The notes under the pieces were generated by a model. That model saw only the letters and a program-made list of their open reading frames with translations. It searched no databases and was not told the DNA's origin. A stretch of DNA of 52,490 nt, taken from Terriglobales bacterium. GTDB lineage: Bacteria; Acidobacteriota; Terriglobia; Terriglobales; Acidobacteriaceae. Location: contig DATMPC010000045.1 of the NCBI GenBank assembly GCA_035567895.1, positions 1-52,490 on the forward strand, given 5' to 3'. Made by a program: the position numbers and the translations under genes. Shown in pieces: positions 1-9,168 of the stretch; the first letter of the stretch is position 1, and the number at the start of each line of letters is the position of its first letter.

Positions 1-510
1 ATATATGTGACCGGAGAACTGGGCGAGTCCGCCGCCGCGCTCCACCTGCTGACGTCCGGCAAAGTCAAAAGACGCAATGTCTTCCCCCAGCCACGAATCG
101 CCGTGGGCGAGTGGCTGGTTCAACAACGCATTGCAACCTCGGCCATCGACATCAGCGATGGCCTCTCAACCGACCTTTCGCATATTTGCGAAGAGAGCTG
201 CGTAGGCGCAGCCATCGACGCTGAGGTAATCCCCACTCCCCCTGCGGCACACAAACTACAAAGAGCAGAGCGCCGGGGGCCCTCACCCGGCGGCCTTTCT
301 CTAAAATTGGCGCTCCATGGGGGCGAAGACTATGAGTTGCTGTTCACGGCACCAAAATCAAAACGGATTCCTGAAAGAATCGGAGGGGTGAAGATCACCC
401 GTATAGGCCAAGTCCTCCGCGAAAAGCGAGTGTATTTAGTTCAAGATGGGAAGAGGGAAATCCTGACGCCTCAAGGGTGGGAGCACTTCTCTCGTCGAAC
501 GACGACATAG
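1..510 (+). CDS. thiL: Thiamine-monophosphate kinase, C-terminal part (cut by window start)
   Basis: ThiL phosphorylates thiamine monophosphate to the diphosphate cofactor with ATP in the cytosol. The reading frame is open to base 1, so the N-terminal half lies outside the window and about 169 residues are visible. Seen: an IDISDGLSTDL motif (the family's ISDGL metal/nucleotide segment), then HGGEDYELLF, the conserved GGEDYELLF block of the C-terminal AIR-synthase-like domain. The TGELGESAAAL start of the visible part matches the middle of the family. The stop at 510 is followed within 80 bases by a secreted-protein gene on the same strand. Identity rests on these family motifs; I see nothing abnormal in the visible part. 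Confidence 0.93.
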   Translation: MYVTGELGESAAALHLLTSGKVKRRNVFPQPRIAVGEWLVQQRIATSAIDISDGLSTDLSHICEESCVGAAIDAEVIPTPPAAHKLQRAERRGPSPGGLSLKLALHGGEDYELLFTAPKSKRIPERIGGVKITRIGQVLREKRVYLVQDGKREILTPQGWEHFSRRTTT

Positions 511-587
511 CCAGCTACGAATCGGAGAATTTAGAAACAGAGCCGATAGCATTTACTCTTAGTGCGCATAAGGAGAGAGCAAAGACG

Positions 588-1841
588 ATGCCGAAACGAT
601 TGCTGGCAATTTTCGTGTTGCTGTCAAGTCTGTTCGTATGCGCGCAGACGACGTCGAAGCCGAAGGTGCGGGCGATTACTGCTTTCGTGAACATCACGCC
701 AAGCGGTTACCGTGCCGAGCTAAAGAAGGTACGCGACTCGCTGGCCGAGATTCAGAAAGACTATGAAAGCGCCGGGTATCAGGTGCAGTCTGTGCGCATC
801 ACGACTCAGCCCTTTCCGGCCTACGTGAAGGGTATGTCGCGACCGGACGCGCTGAAATTCCTGCAAGAGTTAGATGCGCTTTCCATTCAGGGAAACTATG
901 CCTTCAACATCGGTCCAGCGATGATGAGTGACGCTCAGGATCCGGCGATGATGGAATTGCTGGCTGAGACTTTATCCTCAACCAAAAACCTGGTTGCCAG
1001 CGCACACATCGCAAATCAACAGGGGATCCAGTGGAAGGTGATCGCGGCAACGTCACGAATGCTCAAGCACGTCTCCGCTCACTCTCCGAACGGCGTTGGC
1101 AACTTCAACTTCAACGCCACCGCGATGCTGGCGCCCTACACACCGTTCTACAACGGCTCCTATCACCTCGGGAGTGATCTGAATGATCGATCTGCCGGCG
1201 GGGCGGGTGTGAAGTTTGCTGTAGGACTGGAGTCCGCCAATGTCGTGCAGGAGGTGATGCAGGCCAATGCTGGCGATCATGCTGGCGCTTCCGCCGCGCT
1301 GCGACGTGAACTGGGGCGCCACGCACAGGATGCCGAAACAGTCGCGCAGCGAGCAGCAAAGCAAGTCGGTTGGGAGTACCTCGGCATCGATCCGACGCCT
1401 GCGCCACTCAAAGATGTGTCGATCGGCGCGGCCATCGAAAGCTTCACTCGGAATCCGCTCGGTTCGAGCGGTACGCTAACCGCCGCGTGGCTCATCACGG
1501 AAGCCGTGCGCTCCTTGCCGGTGAAGCACATTGGTTACTCCGGCTTGATGCTGCCGGTGCTCGAGGATGGTCGCATCGCCCAGCGCTGGAGCGAAGGCCG
1601 CGTAACGCTGGACGCGTTGCTTTCCTATTCCTCGGTCTGCGCCACCGGGCTTGACACCGTTCCGCTTCCGGGAGACATCAGCGAGGAACAGCTCACGCGC
1701 ATCCTGGGAGACGTAGCTGCACTGGCAGTTAAGTGGAACAAGCCGCTCACCGCGCGTCTGCTGCCGGCGCCGGGAAAGAAATCCGGCGACATGACTGAGT
1801 TCGATAACCCCTTTCTCGTAAATGCAAAGATACAGCCGTGA
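588..1841 (+). CDS. Secreted DUF711 (UPF0210) family protein
   Basis: A 417-residue protein of the DUF711/UPF0210 family, whose biochemical role is not established. I place the start at ATG 588, preceded by AAGGAGAGA, because the first 20 residues then form a signal peptide (hydrophobic LLAIFVLLSSLFV, then CAQ). The longer frame back to 477 overlaps thiL and lacks that logic. Family-like segments are the APYTPFYNGSYHLG block near the middle and GVKFAVGLESANVV after it. Most family members I know of are cytosolic, so the export signal is the odd feature. It may be co-transcribed with thiL (77-base gap). Confidence 0.8.
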   Translation: MPKRLLAIFVLLSSLFVCAQTTSKPKVRAITAFVNITPSGYRAELKKVRDSLAEIQKDYESAGYQVQSVRITTQPFPAYVKGMSRPDALKFLQELDALSIQGNYAFNIGPAMMSDAQDPAMMELLAETLSSTKNLVASAHIANQQGIQWKVIAATSRMLKHVSAHSPNGVGNFNFNATAMLAPYTPFYNGSYHLGSDLNDRSAGGAGVKFAVGLESANVVQEVMQANAGDHAGASAALRRELGRHAQDAETVAQRAAKQVGWEYLGIDPTPAPLKDVSIGAAIESFTRNPLGSSGTLTAAWLITEAVRSLPVKHIGYSGLMLPVLEDGRIAQRWSEGRVTLDALLSYSSVCATGLDTVPLPGDISEEQLTRILGDVAALAVKWNKPLTARLLPAPGKKSGDMTEFDNPFLVNAKIQP

Positions 1842-2109
1842 GTTGTAACCAAGTCGGCAGTTACAGACAACAATTTCCATAATGGAACGCGTTATCTCCT
1901 TGTATCGCTTTGGTTTGTACTGAGCACTCGACGAATCGTCACAAATCTGTAACTTTTCATCGCACGCCGCTCGCAAAATGTTCATCCTTCGCAGTCGTTC
2001 ATGTTTTGCGATAGCACCCCTGTAACTTGAAGGTCAATCTGGCAGTCGCTAATGTTGGGTGCTGTTGTCGGTCCCCAAAATCCGAACATTCTGCACGAGG
2101 ACTAGCACG

Positions 2110-2628
2110 ATGAAAGCACTGAAAGTCTTATCGTTGTTCATTTCGCTCACCGGCGTGATCGCCCTGGCACAAGAGGCAGCTACCACTCCCAACACAAACG
2201 ATGCCAGCCAGTCCAAGGCCACGGTTCATGTATATCGCTACAAGCAGTTTGTGGGTGGTGCCCTGGAGCCTTCTGTCTACTGCGACGAAGCACAACTGGC
2301 GCGCATGGACAATGGCCGCTACTTTGCAATCAAAGTTGATCCTGGCAAACACACCTTCCGGTCTAACGACACGCAATCAGGAATCGAATTGGATGCCAAG
2401 GCTGGGCAGGAATATTTCGTTCGCGTAGAGATCGCCACCGGATTTGCGAAGGGGCATGGTCGCCTCATTCTCATGTCGCCGGAACAGGGTAGCTATGAGT
2501 TGAAATCCAAGAAGCTCAAGCCCTTGGACGCGAGCAAGGTAGTAGACAAAACCCGGGTCTCGATAGAAGAAGTCGGGAGTGCACGGGAGACTGCTTCGAA
2601 CGCGGCCGCTGAGCCAACTCACAACTAA
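2110..2628 (+). CDS. Secreted DUF2846-like protein
   Basis: A 172-residue protein with an N-terminal signal peptide (hydrophobic residues about 5-18, ending ALAQ). The middle, with VHVYRYKQFVGGALEPSVYCD, FAIKVDPGKHTFRS and EYFVRVEIATG, has the beta-rich pattern of DUF2846 proteins, usually small periplasmic or lipid-anchored domains of unknown role. The tail is Ala/Glu-rich and probably disordered. I chose ATG 2110 over the upstream in-frame start at 2059 because it directly begins the signal peptide and has a GCACGAGGA ribosome-binding-like stretch. The 268 bases upstream hold no gene. No conserved partner is evident. Confidence 0.72.
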   Translation: MKALKVLSLFISLTGVIALAQEAATTPNTNDASQSKATVHVYRYKQFVGGALEPSVYCDEAQLARMDNGRYFAIKVDPGKHTFRSNDTQSGIELDAKAGQEYFVRVEIATGFAKGHGRLILMSPEQGSYELKSKKLKPLDASKVVDKTRVSIEEVGSARETASNAAAEPTHN

Positions 2629-2788
2629 GCGCCTCGTGACCCCACAATCTTGTTGTATCCACTAGTTCGGGGCTTTGGTCCTGAAGCGGTTTGCTATCGA
2701 ACCGTAGGCCGCCAAAGCCCATCTCAAGAAGGACAGCTAATTCAGGCGCCAGCCGGTCCAAGCTCACCTGTCCGATCCAGACCCTCGA

Positions 2789-3301
2789 TCATTGCAGGCA
2801 CTTCTCCATCCAAGTGACATCCCAGTAGCGACCGAACTTCCGGCCTACTTCTGTGAAGGTTCCGACTGGACGGAATCCGAAGCGCAGGTGCAGAGCATTG
2901 GAAGCAGGGTTGGGTTGTGCGATTCCTGCCACTACCCGATGAACGTCCTCGTTGTTCAACAGATGAAGGATCTGGGCATATAGCTTTGTACCAACTCCTT
3001 TGCCTACCATATCGGGACTGCAGGCTACGCTAATTTCGACAGTGGTCTCATATGCCTGCTTAGGACGAAATCGTCCGGTCGCCACGTAACCGAGGAACCG
3101 TGAGCGTTCATCTTCGGCCACGAGTATGCGGTAACGCTTGCCATCGGAGTGCTCATTGAACCATCCGATTCGCTCCTCAGGCGTGAACGCGGCCACGTCG
3201 AAAGTGATGTGCGTGTTTTGGATGTAGTGATTCTGAATTTCGGTAAGGGCGGGCAAATCGTCCAATGTTGCGGGTCTGATGTTGGTCAAGGAATCGTGCA
3301 T
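2789..3301 (-). CDS. GNAT N-acetyltransferase, phosphinothricin-acetyltransferase-like
   Basis: A 170-residue GCN5-related acetyltransferase of the Pat/Bar-like branch, expected to use acetyl-CoA on a small amine. Seen: IRPATLDDLPALTEI at the N-terminus; the acetyl-CoA region VEISVACSPDMVGKGVGTKLY, with the Q/RxxGxG/A-type loop as VGKGVG; then GIAQPNPASNALHLRFGF and a C-terminal GRYWDVTWMEK, the usual ending of this branch. The frame is open to a GTG at 3364, but family length favours ATG 3301 or 3319; none has a clear Shine-Dalgarno sequence. It lies 86 bases downstream of the PIN/TRAM gene on the same strand. Substrate is not inferable. Confidence 0.82.
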   Translation of the reverse strand: MHDSLTNIRPATLDDLPALTEIQNHYIQNTHITFDVAAFTPEERIGWFNEHSDGKRYRILVAEDERSRFLGYVATGRFRPKQAYETTVEISVACSPDMVGKGVGTKLYAQILHLLNNEDVHRVVAGIAQPNPASNALHLRFGFRPVGTFTEVGRKFGRYWDVTWMEKCLQ

Positions 3302-3386
3302 AGCAGCACTAGCGGTCATATCGAAGCTGGGATAAATCGAATTTGGGATGAAGAGACGCAGCACGTGGCGTCTCTACCGCAATTCA

Positions 3387-4562
3387 CTACTCCTGCGGAT
3401 CGACTGTCGCCCCACTGGGAACGATTGGCTGAGGACGGCTCGGGGGGCGCACGTCTACTCGCGGGCCATTGGCAGCTTGTTGGACTGGTGGACCGTTCTC
3501 GTGGCGCGGATGGTAGGCGGCGCGCTCGTCGAACTTGCCGAAGATCATCTTTCCGGCGGTTGTCTGAAGTACTGACGTGACGGCGATGTCCACGTTCTTG
3601 CCGATCATCTTGCGCGCGTTATCGACCACTACCATCGTTCCGTCGTCCAGGTAGGCGACGCCCTGGTTGTATTCCTTGCCCTCTTTCAGGATGAAGACGC
3701 GCATAGCCTCGCCCGGCAGCACAATGGGCTTGAGCGAGTTTGCCAGCTCATTAATATTCAGCACCTCGACACCCTGAAGTTGAGCCACCTTATTAAGGTT
3801 GAAGTCGTTGGTGATGATCTTCGCTTCGTACAGCTTGGCCAGCTCGATGAGCTTCAGGTCAACTTCGCGGACGGAGGGGAAATCGTCTTCGACGATCTGC
3901 ACGTTCATCGTGGCCATCTTCTGAATACGCTGCAGGACGTCGAGGCCGCGACGTCCGCGGTTGCGCTTAAGCGAGTCTGCGGAATCGGCTACGAGCTGGA
4001 GCTCGCGGAGTACGAACTGCGGAATGACGACGACGCCGTCGAGGAAGCCGGTCTCGGCGATGTCGGCGATGCGGCCGTCGATGATGACGCTCGTGTCGAG
4101 GATCTTGCAGCTACGCTTGCCGGTCTTCTCCGAACCGAAGATTCCGCCCAGGGCGGCAAGGTTGAGCAGGTCGCCCTTGTTGGCGCCAACAATCAGGCCA
4201 ACGTAAGACATCAGCAGCATGACGAAGAGCTGAAGGAAGTGCTGTGTACGTCCGGGTTCGATGGCATCGCGCAAAACCAGGCTGAACAGGTAGGCGCCGA
4301 AGATTCCCAGAATGCTACCGATGACCGCGCCGATCAGGCGCTTGAGGCTGACGATCCGCAGGCGAGCCTCGAAGAGCACCACGCCAAAGCCAATCACTGC
4401 CCCAGCTCCGGCGGCCTCCCAGCTCTCAAGCGAGAACGGTCGCAGCACGAAGCATGCGATCGCTACCACAAGAATGAAGACAAAACGTATGAATAAAAGG
4501 TCCAACTGGACCTCCCCAAATAAGCGTGGGACTCTTCCCGGCACGCTCCCGGTAGAAACCAT
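3387..4562 (-). CDS. Membrane-anchored PIN/TRAM domain protein (YacL-like)
   Basis: A 391-residue protein with four predicted membrane helices near residues 22-40, 52-65, 77-97 and 109-126, then a PIN nuclease-fold domain (about 152-270) and a TRAM RNA-binding domain (about 285-345). PIN motifs seen: [12 protein letters not shown] with the first catalytic Asp, and [13 protein letters not shown] with the later Asp. The TRAM part reads [27 protein letters not shown]. The tail is Pro-rich and polar. The architecture matches the Bacillus YacL group, thought to be a membrane-tethered RNase-like protein whose substrate is unsettled. The GNAT gene follows on the same strand. Confidence 0.9.
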   Translation of the reverse strand: MVSTGSVPGRVPRLFGEVQLDLLFIRFVFILVVAIACFVLRPFSLESWEAAGAGAVIGFGVVLFEARLRIVSLKRLIGAVIGSILGIFGAYLFSLVLRDAIEPGRTQHFLQLFVMLLMSYVGLIVGANKGDLLNLAALGGIFGSEKTGKRSCKILDTSVIIDGRIADIAETGFLDGVVVIPQFVLRELQLVADSADSLKRNRGRRGLDVLQRIQKMATMNVQIVEDDFPSVREVDLKLIELAKLYEAKIITNDFNLNKVAQLQGVEVLNINELANSLKPIVLPGEAMRVFILKEGKEYNQGVAYLDDGTMVVVDNARKMIGKNVDIAVTSVLQTTAGKMIFGKFDERAAYHPRHENGPPVQQAANGPRVDVRPPSRPQPIVPSGATVDPQE

Positions 4563-5414
4563 TTATCGACGAGCAGCTATGAACTTGCTAAGAAAAGTGA
4601 ACCGACCTGGGAGACTAGCGAATAGGAGAAAGTCCCCCGCACCGCCAGCTATGTGCCAGCAGTATATACCCGGTTACGACCGGGAGTATGGGCGGAGTTG
4701 GGTCCGTGGTGAAGCTCTCAGATATCGGAGGGGAAACGACTGAAGTAAGGGCCAGCTTGAATGTCTGCACCCGAAGAGTTAATGCTGTCGTGAGTTCGAG
4801 TGGTCCGATTTCCATTGCCTCCAGGCCAAACTTGCTGCAGTGTGATGCTGGCGTTTTGAGCCCAACGCTTGCTGTCGTAGTACCAAACAGTAATTCGCCA
4901 TTTCGTCTTGCGGACGTGATTTTCGGCGTCCGCATCGAGCTCTCCTTAGCGGGAGAAAACGAAGGGCAGGTCTGACCCGAAATCTCGGGGGAGAATGGGT
5001 TGACTTGCCCTGGTTTCCTTCTTCGATTCCCCTGCGCGCTTCAATTCCCAGCCTTCAGCTTCTCCACAACACGCGAAGCCACGCCATCAGGTTCCCTCGA
5101 GACCTGCAGGAACCCCAAATAGCACTGGATTTCCGCAGCATTCCTCTGAACCCTGTAGCCGTTTACGGCATCTAAGCTTCTAGGGCGGAGTGTCTGCGAG
5201 GCGCAAAAAGCGCCCATAAAACGACAACTGGGCAAGGTTCGCGCCTGTCAACGGGCTGTGATATCCTAAATTCTCCCGGATAGGTGTGCCTACCAGCTAT
5301 TCATTCTGAAGAACTTAAGGCGCTCTCCCGAACAAAAAGCGAGCCATGTGTTTCGTGTGCCCAGGCTCGTTTGGTCCCAAAGGCCACGCAAGTTTTTTGC
5401 TGAACTGGAGATGA
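4563..5414. other. Long intergenic stretch between PIN/TRAM and rpoD
   Basis: About 850 bases with no convincing long gene. It must carry the promoters of both divergent neighbours, but no consensus -35/-10 pair stands out. The only candidate gene is a weak minus-strand frame at 4615-4935, listed separately. A 64-codon minus-strand frame at 5041-5235 has no recognisable features and I discount it. Base composition is a little lower in GC than the flanking genes. Confidence 0.6.
4615..4935 (-). CDS. Uncertain small ORF with a strong ribosome-binding site
   Basis: A possible 106-residue protein of no recognised family. The only argument for it is a strong AAGGAGA placed 5 bases before the ATG at 4935. 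Its composition is not obviously protein-like. A second minus-strand frame over the same bases, lacking a start codon, reads WRITVWYYDSKRWAQNAS and ends PYFSRFPSDI before a stop, which looks more like real protein. So this may be a frameshifted remnant rather than a live gene. Low confidence either way. Confidence 0.25.
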   Translation of the reverse strand: MRTPKITSARRNGELLFGTTTASVGLKTPASHCSKFGLEAMEIGPLELTTALTLRVQTFKLALTSVVSPPISESFTTDPTPPILPVVTGYILLAHSWRCGGLSPIR

Positions 5415-7112
5415 GTGCATTTGGCGCTTAACGACAAATTCGACGACATTCAAAAACTGATCGACGCAGGCAAGGAGAAGGGGTACCTCACCTACGGGGA
5501 GGTCAACGATCTCATTCCCCACGACGTCCATTCGCCTGATGATCTGGATGATCTGCTTACTACGATTGGAACGCAAGGCATCGACGTCCTCGACGGATCG
5601 AAGATGCCGGGCTCCGATCTCAAAGACAAATTCGAAGATATGGAGGCCGGCGAGGACGTAGAACTCGACCTTACTCCCGGCACTCTGGAAAAAACCAACG
5701 ATCCCGTCCGCATGTATCTGCGCGAGATGGGAACCGTTCCACTACTTACCCGCGAAGGTGAGGTTGAGATCGCGAAACGCATCGAGCGCGGACAGCTCCG
5801 CGTTCTGAAGGCGATTTCGCGCTCTCCCATCGTTATTAATGAAGTGCTCGCTATCGGCGAAGACCTGAAGCGCGGCGTTCGTTCGATCAAGGAAGTTGTG
5901 ATCTTCGACGAGGAGGAGATCACCGACGAGATCGTCGAGGCGCGCATCAAGGCGACCACGCACCGCATCGACGAGATGCACAAGCACTCTAAGAAGGCCG
6001 AGCAGCTCGAAGAGAAGCTCGCCAATGTGGACAAGAAGAAGCGTCCCGGCGAGTATCGCAGGACGCGCTGGTCACTAGGCCGCGAGAGGGTGATGGTTTC
6101 GCGGATCATTCGCGAACTGCGTTACACCAACTCGCAGCGCAAGAAGCTGATCGATCGTGTGGGACATGTGGCCGAGCAGATGCGTTCGCTCGATCGCCAG
6201 TTCCACAACCTGGAAAAGAAGGTCGATTCGACGCGCTCCGAGGAACTCAAGAAGGAATACCGCAGGCAGCAGCGCAACTGCAAAGCCGATCTCGAGAAGA
6301 TGGAGCGGGAAACCGGGCTCACCTTCATCGAGTTGAAGCGCACGCAGCGCGAGATCACGCAGGGAGACATCGACGCCGAGTACGCCAAGCGCGAACTCAT
6401 CGAAGCCAACCTGCGACTCGTGGTTTCAATCGCCAAGAAGTACACCAACCGCGGACTGCAGTTCCTCGACCTGATTCAGGAAGGCAACATCGGCCTGATG
6501 AAGGCGGTGGACAAGTTCGAGTACCGTCGCGGATACAAATTCTCGACGTACGCGACGTGGTGGATTCGCCAGGCGATCACACGCGCTATCGCCGATCAGG
6601 CTCGCACCATTCGTATTCCGGTGCACATGATCGAGACCATCAACAAGTTGATTCGAACTTCGCGTCAGCTTGTGCAGGAGCTCGGTCGCGAACCTACGTC
6701 GGAAGAGATCGCCAAGCGGATGGACATCCCCGTGGCGAAAGTCCGCAAGGTGCTGAAGATCGCGCAGGAACCGATCTCGCTGGAAACTCCGATCGGCGAG
6801 GAAGAAGATTCTCATCTGGGCGACTTCATCGAAGATCGCGGCGTAGTTTCACCGGCAGAAGCCGTGATCAACGTGAACCTCAAGGAGCAGACGGCGCATG
6901 TGCTGCGCACCCTGACTCCCCGCGAGGAGAAGGTGATCAAGATGCGCTTCGGACTCGAAGACGGCTCGGAGCACACGCTCGAAGAAGTCGGCCAATCGTT
7001 CGCAGTCACGCGCGAACGCATTCGGCAGATTGAAGCCAAGGCGCTGCGGAAACTGCGCCATCCATCCCGCTCGAGGAAGTTGCGAGCGTTTATGGATGGG
7101 GTGAGGGAGTAA
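5415..7112 (+). CDS. rpoD: RNA polymerase primary sigma factor RpoD
   Basis: The 565-residue housekeeping sigma-70 factor, which directs core RNA polymerase to most promoters. Domains in order: region 1.1-like N-terminus ([21 protein letters not shown]), region 1.2 ([21 protein letters not shown]), a long charged non-conserved region (about 150-320), region 2 ([17 protein letters not shown], then [20 protein letters not shown] and [13 protein letters not shown]), region 3, and region 4 ([14 protein letters not shown], then [20 protein letters not shown]). The start is GTG 5415 with GGAG 4 bases upstream; ATG 5411 is out of frame. It stands alone: the usual upstream dnaG is absent here. A strong terminator follows. 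Confidence 0.97.
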   Translation: MHLALNDKFDDIQKLIDAGKEKGYLTYGEVNDLIPHDVHSPDDLDDLLTTIGTQGIDVLDGSKMPGSDLKDKFEDMEAGEDVELDLTPGTLEKTNDPVRMYLREMGTVPLLTREGEVEIAKRIERGQLRVLKAISRSPIVINEVLAIGEDLKRGVRSIKEVVIFDEEEITDEIVEARIKATTHRIDEMHKHSKKAEQLEEKLANVDKKKRPGEYRRTRWSLGRERVMVSRIIRELRYTNSQRKKLIDRVGHVAEQMRSLDRQFHNLEKKVDSTRSEELKKEYRRQQRNCKADLEKMERETGLTFIELKRTQREITQGDIDAEYAKRELIEANLRLVVSIAKKYTNRGLQFLDLIQEGNIGLMKAVDKFEYRRGYKFSTYATWWIRQAITRAIADQARTIRIPVHMIETINKLIRTSRQLVQELGREPTSEEIAKRMDIPVAKVRKVLKIAQEPISLETPIGEEEDSHLGDFIEDRGVVSPAEAVINVNLKEQTAHVLRTLTPREEKVIKMRFGLEDGSEHTLEEVGQSFAVTRERIRQIEAKALRKLRHPSRSRKLRAFMDGVRE

Positions 7113-7155
7113 GTCAGCTTCTGAGCTGCTAAGCTTCTAAGCTGCCAAGCATTGA

Positions 7156-7187
7156 GGCGCGACCGATGGTCGCGCCTTTTTCTTTTT
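7156..7187 (+). terminator. Rho-independent terminator of rpoD
   Basis: A perfect 9-bp stem, GGCGCGACC paired with GGTCGCGCC around a 3-base loop, followed by TTTTTCTTTTT. It lies 43 bases after the rpoD stop on the same strand. Confidence 0.92.
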
Positions 7188-7230
7188 CCGACGCAACACT
7201 TCTGTGTCGGTTTCATCACGCCTCAAGCCT

Positions 7231-7393
7231 GTCCTCCTGAGCCTTCCTTTGGCGAAGGATCTCCCGTGATGTGTCAGCAAAAATTTCGCTTTCTCGGCTC
7301 TTTCACGAGGATCTCTAGCCGGAGAGCCACGAGACAGCATTCAAATCCGAAACACTCCGGGAGATCCTTCGCCAAAGGAAGGCTCAGGATGAC
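7231..7393. repeat. 163-bp palindromic dispersed element, copy 1
   Basis: Roughly 36-bp terminal inverted repeats, left arm 7231-7266 (ending GGCGAAGGATCTCCCG) and right arm 7358-7393 (CGGGAGATCCTTCGCC to CTCAGGATGAC), surround a 90-base centre containing GATGTGTCA and GAGCCACGAGACAGCATT. A diverged copy with the same arms, length and centre lies at 16113-16274. It encodes no protein. The layout is that of a MITE- or REPIN-like non-autonomous element; mobility is inferred from the dispersal only. Confidence 0.8.
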
Positions 7394-7518
7394 AAGTTGG
7401 CCGGCGCCAGTCTCTCCATGACCCACCCGCTACGCAGGCGGCACTGTTCCCTATCCCCTGTAACCTGTCCCCTGTTTTTCTGTCACTTTTGCTAACATCT
7501 CGACTCTCATCTGCCCAG

Positions 7519-8157
7519 ATGGCTTCGCCCGTCCAATCCGTTGCTGAAACTGACCTGATTGAACGGGTGAAAGCAGGAGAATCTGAGCTCTTTTACACAC
7601 TCATCGAGCCGTATCAGCGAGCTGTGTATGCGGCGGCGTTTTCAGTTCTCGGGAACGAGGCTGACGCCGAGGACACGGCGCAGCAGGCATTCCTCAAAGC
7701 TTATGCCAAGCTCGATCAATTCCGCGCCGAGTGCAAGTTCAGTACTTGGCTGATTCAAATCGCCGTCAACGAAGCGCGCATGCGGCGACGGAAAGAGCGC
7801 AAAGCTTTGTACGAATCCATCGACGAAGGCTATGAAGACGATGGGGGCGATTACTTCCCCCGCGACTTCGCCGATTGGCGCGAGATTCCTTCTGAGGCTC
7901 TGGCGCAAAACCAGCTTAAGGAAGCGCTCGCGCGTGCGATCGCTTCGCTGAGGCCGATCTATCGCGAGGTCTTCATTCTCCGCGATGTGCAGGGTCTCAA
8001 CGTACGGGAGACCGCCGAGGCGCTGGGCTTGAATGAACCGCTGGTGCGCACGCGCCTGCTGCGCGCCCGCCTGCAGATGCGCGATGCGCTGGCTCCGGGT
8101 TACGACGGAAGCTGGTGTGCCGGCAGTCAAACATATAAGAAGGTGAGGCCGTTCTGA
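7519..8157 (+). CDS. ECF-type RNA polymerase sigma factor
   Basis: A 212-residue extracytoplasmic-function sigma factor. Region 2 is visible in IEPYQRAVYAAAFSVLGNEADAE, DTAQQAFLKAYAKLDQF and FSTWLIQIAVNEARMRRRK; region 4 in LRPIYREVFILRDVQGLNVRE and AEALGLNEPLVRTRLLRARL. I start it at ATG 7519; the frame extends to a TTG at 7489 but the extra 10 residues are not family-like. The stop at 8157 is 2 bases before a gene for a zinc-finger protein that reads as its anti-sigma factor, so the pair is almost certainly one transcript. The stimulus and regulon cannot be read from the sequence. Confidence 0.93.
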   Translation: MASPVQSVAETDLIERVKAGESELFYTLIEPYQRAVYAAAFSVLGNEADAEDTAQQAFLKAYAKLDQFRAECKFSTWLIQIAVNEARMRRRKERKALYESIDEGYEDDGGDYFPRDFADWREIPSEALAQNQLKEALARAIASLRPIYREVFILRDVQGLNVRETAEALGLNEPLVRTRLLRARLQMRDALAPGYDGSWCAGSQTYKKVRPF

Positions 8158-8159
8158 CT

Positions 8160-8402
8160 GTGCCAATTATCGAGATTAGTTGCGTTGAGGTCTGGAGAGA
8201 GATCTCGAACTACGTCGATGGCGAGATCGATCCAGTATTGCGTGAGCGTATCGCAGAGCACTTGAAAGCGTGCGAGCATTGTTCCGCCGTGGTCGATGGC
8301 ACGCGCAATGTCGTTCGCCTCGTAGGTGACGATAAGAGCTTCGAGCTCCCGCGAGGCTTTAGCGAGCGACTGCAGAAGCGTCTGAGCGAGAACCTGGGCT
8401 AA
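8160..8402 (+). CDS. Zinc-finger (HC2-type) anti-sigma factor
   Basis: An 80-residue cytosolic protein starting at GTG 8160, 2 bases after the ECF sigma stop. It has the anti-sigma zinc-finger pattern: an upstream Cys in ISCVEVWREISNYVDGE, then HLKACEHC, the H-x3-C-x2-C of the ZAS fold. The length fits a bare ZAS domain with no membrane helix, so it would bind the neighbouring sigma factor in the cytosol, perhaps with redox or metal sensing through the Cys/His site (inference). Its 3' end overlaps by 44 bases the 3' end of the convergent gene on the minus strand. Confidence 0.85.
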   Translation: MPIIEISCVEVWREISNYVDGEIDPVLRERIAEHLKACEHCSAVVDGTRNVVRLVGDDKSFELPRGFSERLQKRLSENLG

Positions 8403-8811
8403 GCATCGTTGGCTCGTAATCCTTGTTGCTGATGAAGAATCCGATTCGCCACGAACCGTCCACTTGTTTCTGCCAGGTCTCGCAATAGCGATACCTTCGG
8501 AGCTCTGGGTCGCCGCCCGCCTTGGGTTTGAGAATCAGCTTATGCCAGCCGCGGTCGATAGCCGTATTTCCGAAGATGGCAATGTCGATGATGACGACCT
8601 CCATTCTGACTTGATACAGCCCGAACAATTTTGAGAGCTCCACACGAAGCGCCTCTTTCGCTTCTTCTCCGTAGAAGCTGGGCTCCCCTTCCGGCATGTT
8701 GGTAAAACTGTCAGCAAACACGTTGAGCACTCGCTCCACGTCGCCAGTGTTGTGCCCTTCACGGTACTCGGTCTTGGCAACACTAATCGCGTATTCGTCG
8801 GCGGCAGACAT
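8359..8811 (-). CDS. NTF2-like (SnoaL/DUF4440-type) protein
   Basis: A 150-residue protein with the NTF2-like cone fold pattern: N-terminal helix with YREGHNTGDVERVLNVFAD, then SFTNMPEGEPSFYGEEAKEAL, VRMEVVIIDIAIFGNTAIDRG, and a C-terminal strand pair ending ETWQKQVDGSWRIGFFISNK. Such proteins include isomerases, hydrolases and simple binding proteins; the function here is not inferable. There is no signal peptide. The last 44 bases overlap the anti-sigma gene tail to tail; the C-terminal residues beyond ISNKDYEP look dispensable. Confidence 0.78.
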   Translation of the reverse strand: MSAADEYAISVAKTEYREGHNTGDVERVLNVFADSFTNMPEGEPSFYGEEAKEALRVELSKLFGLYQVRMEVVIIDIAIFGNTAIDRGWHKLILKPKAGGDPELRRYRYCETWQKQVDGSWRIGFFISNKDYEPTMLSPGSRSDASAVAR

Positions 8812-9168
8812 GGTCAGGCTGAAGTTGCGTCAATGTAATGGTGTGACAAGGACAGGTCAAGTCCGGCAAGCATAAGAATCACCCATGGCGTTGCCTTCAC
8901 TCCACCCGATGGCCCGATCACCAGATCGCACGATCCCCTAAACCCACTAGTTCATGACAGGATGTTCATACCTGCCCTCTTGCGAGTGCGGTTATACTGT
9001 TCATGTACTCAGCCTGTGACGTCCCGTCAATGGGATTAGGTTGAATTTGCGAGGCCGGTAACATCCGCCTCCGCGGATCGTACCGGGGACCTGGAGGTCG
9101 TCTTCAGCAGTAGCGGTGACCTAGCTCCGGAGCGCGCGGCAGTCCGCGGCAGCGGACTGCGAGGTCGC
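8812..9168. other. Intergenic region with strong predicted hairpins, upstream of comF
   Basis: About 357 bases between the divergent NTF2-like gene and comF. The part nearest comF (about 9037-9160) folds readily by eye: CCGGTA/TACCGG enclosing TCCGC/GCGGA, GACCT/AGGTC, and GCAGTCCGC with GCGGACTGC just before the start. It may be a leader or a small RNA; I could not match a known family. Confidence 0.4.

Noticed and set aside
3780-4496. 238-codon plus-strand frame
   Set aside because: It is the complement of the PIN/TRAM coding sequence, which has clear domains and motifs; the plus frame has no features of its own.
5041-5235. 64-codon minus-strand frame upstream of rpoD
   Set aside because: No ribosome-binding site, no recognisable motif, atypical composition.
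8980-9168. 6S RNA or SRP RNA upstream of comF
   Set aside because: The region is structured, but I find no SRP GGAAGG/GCAGC hairpin tip and cannot establish the 6S rod by eye.
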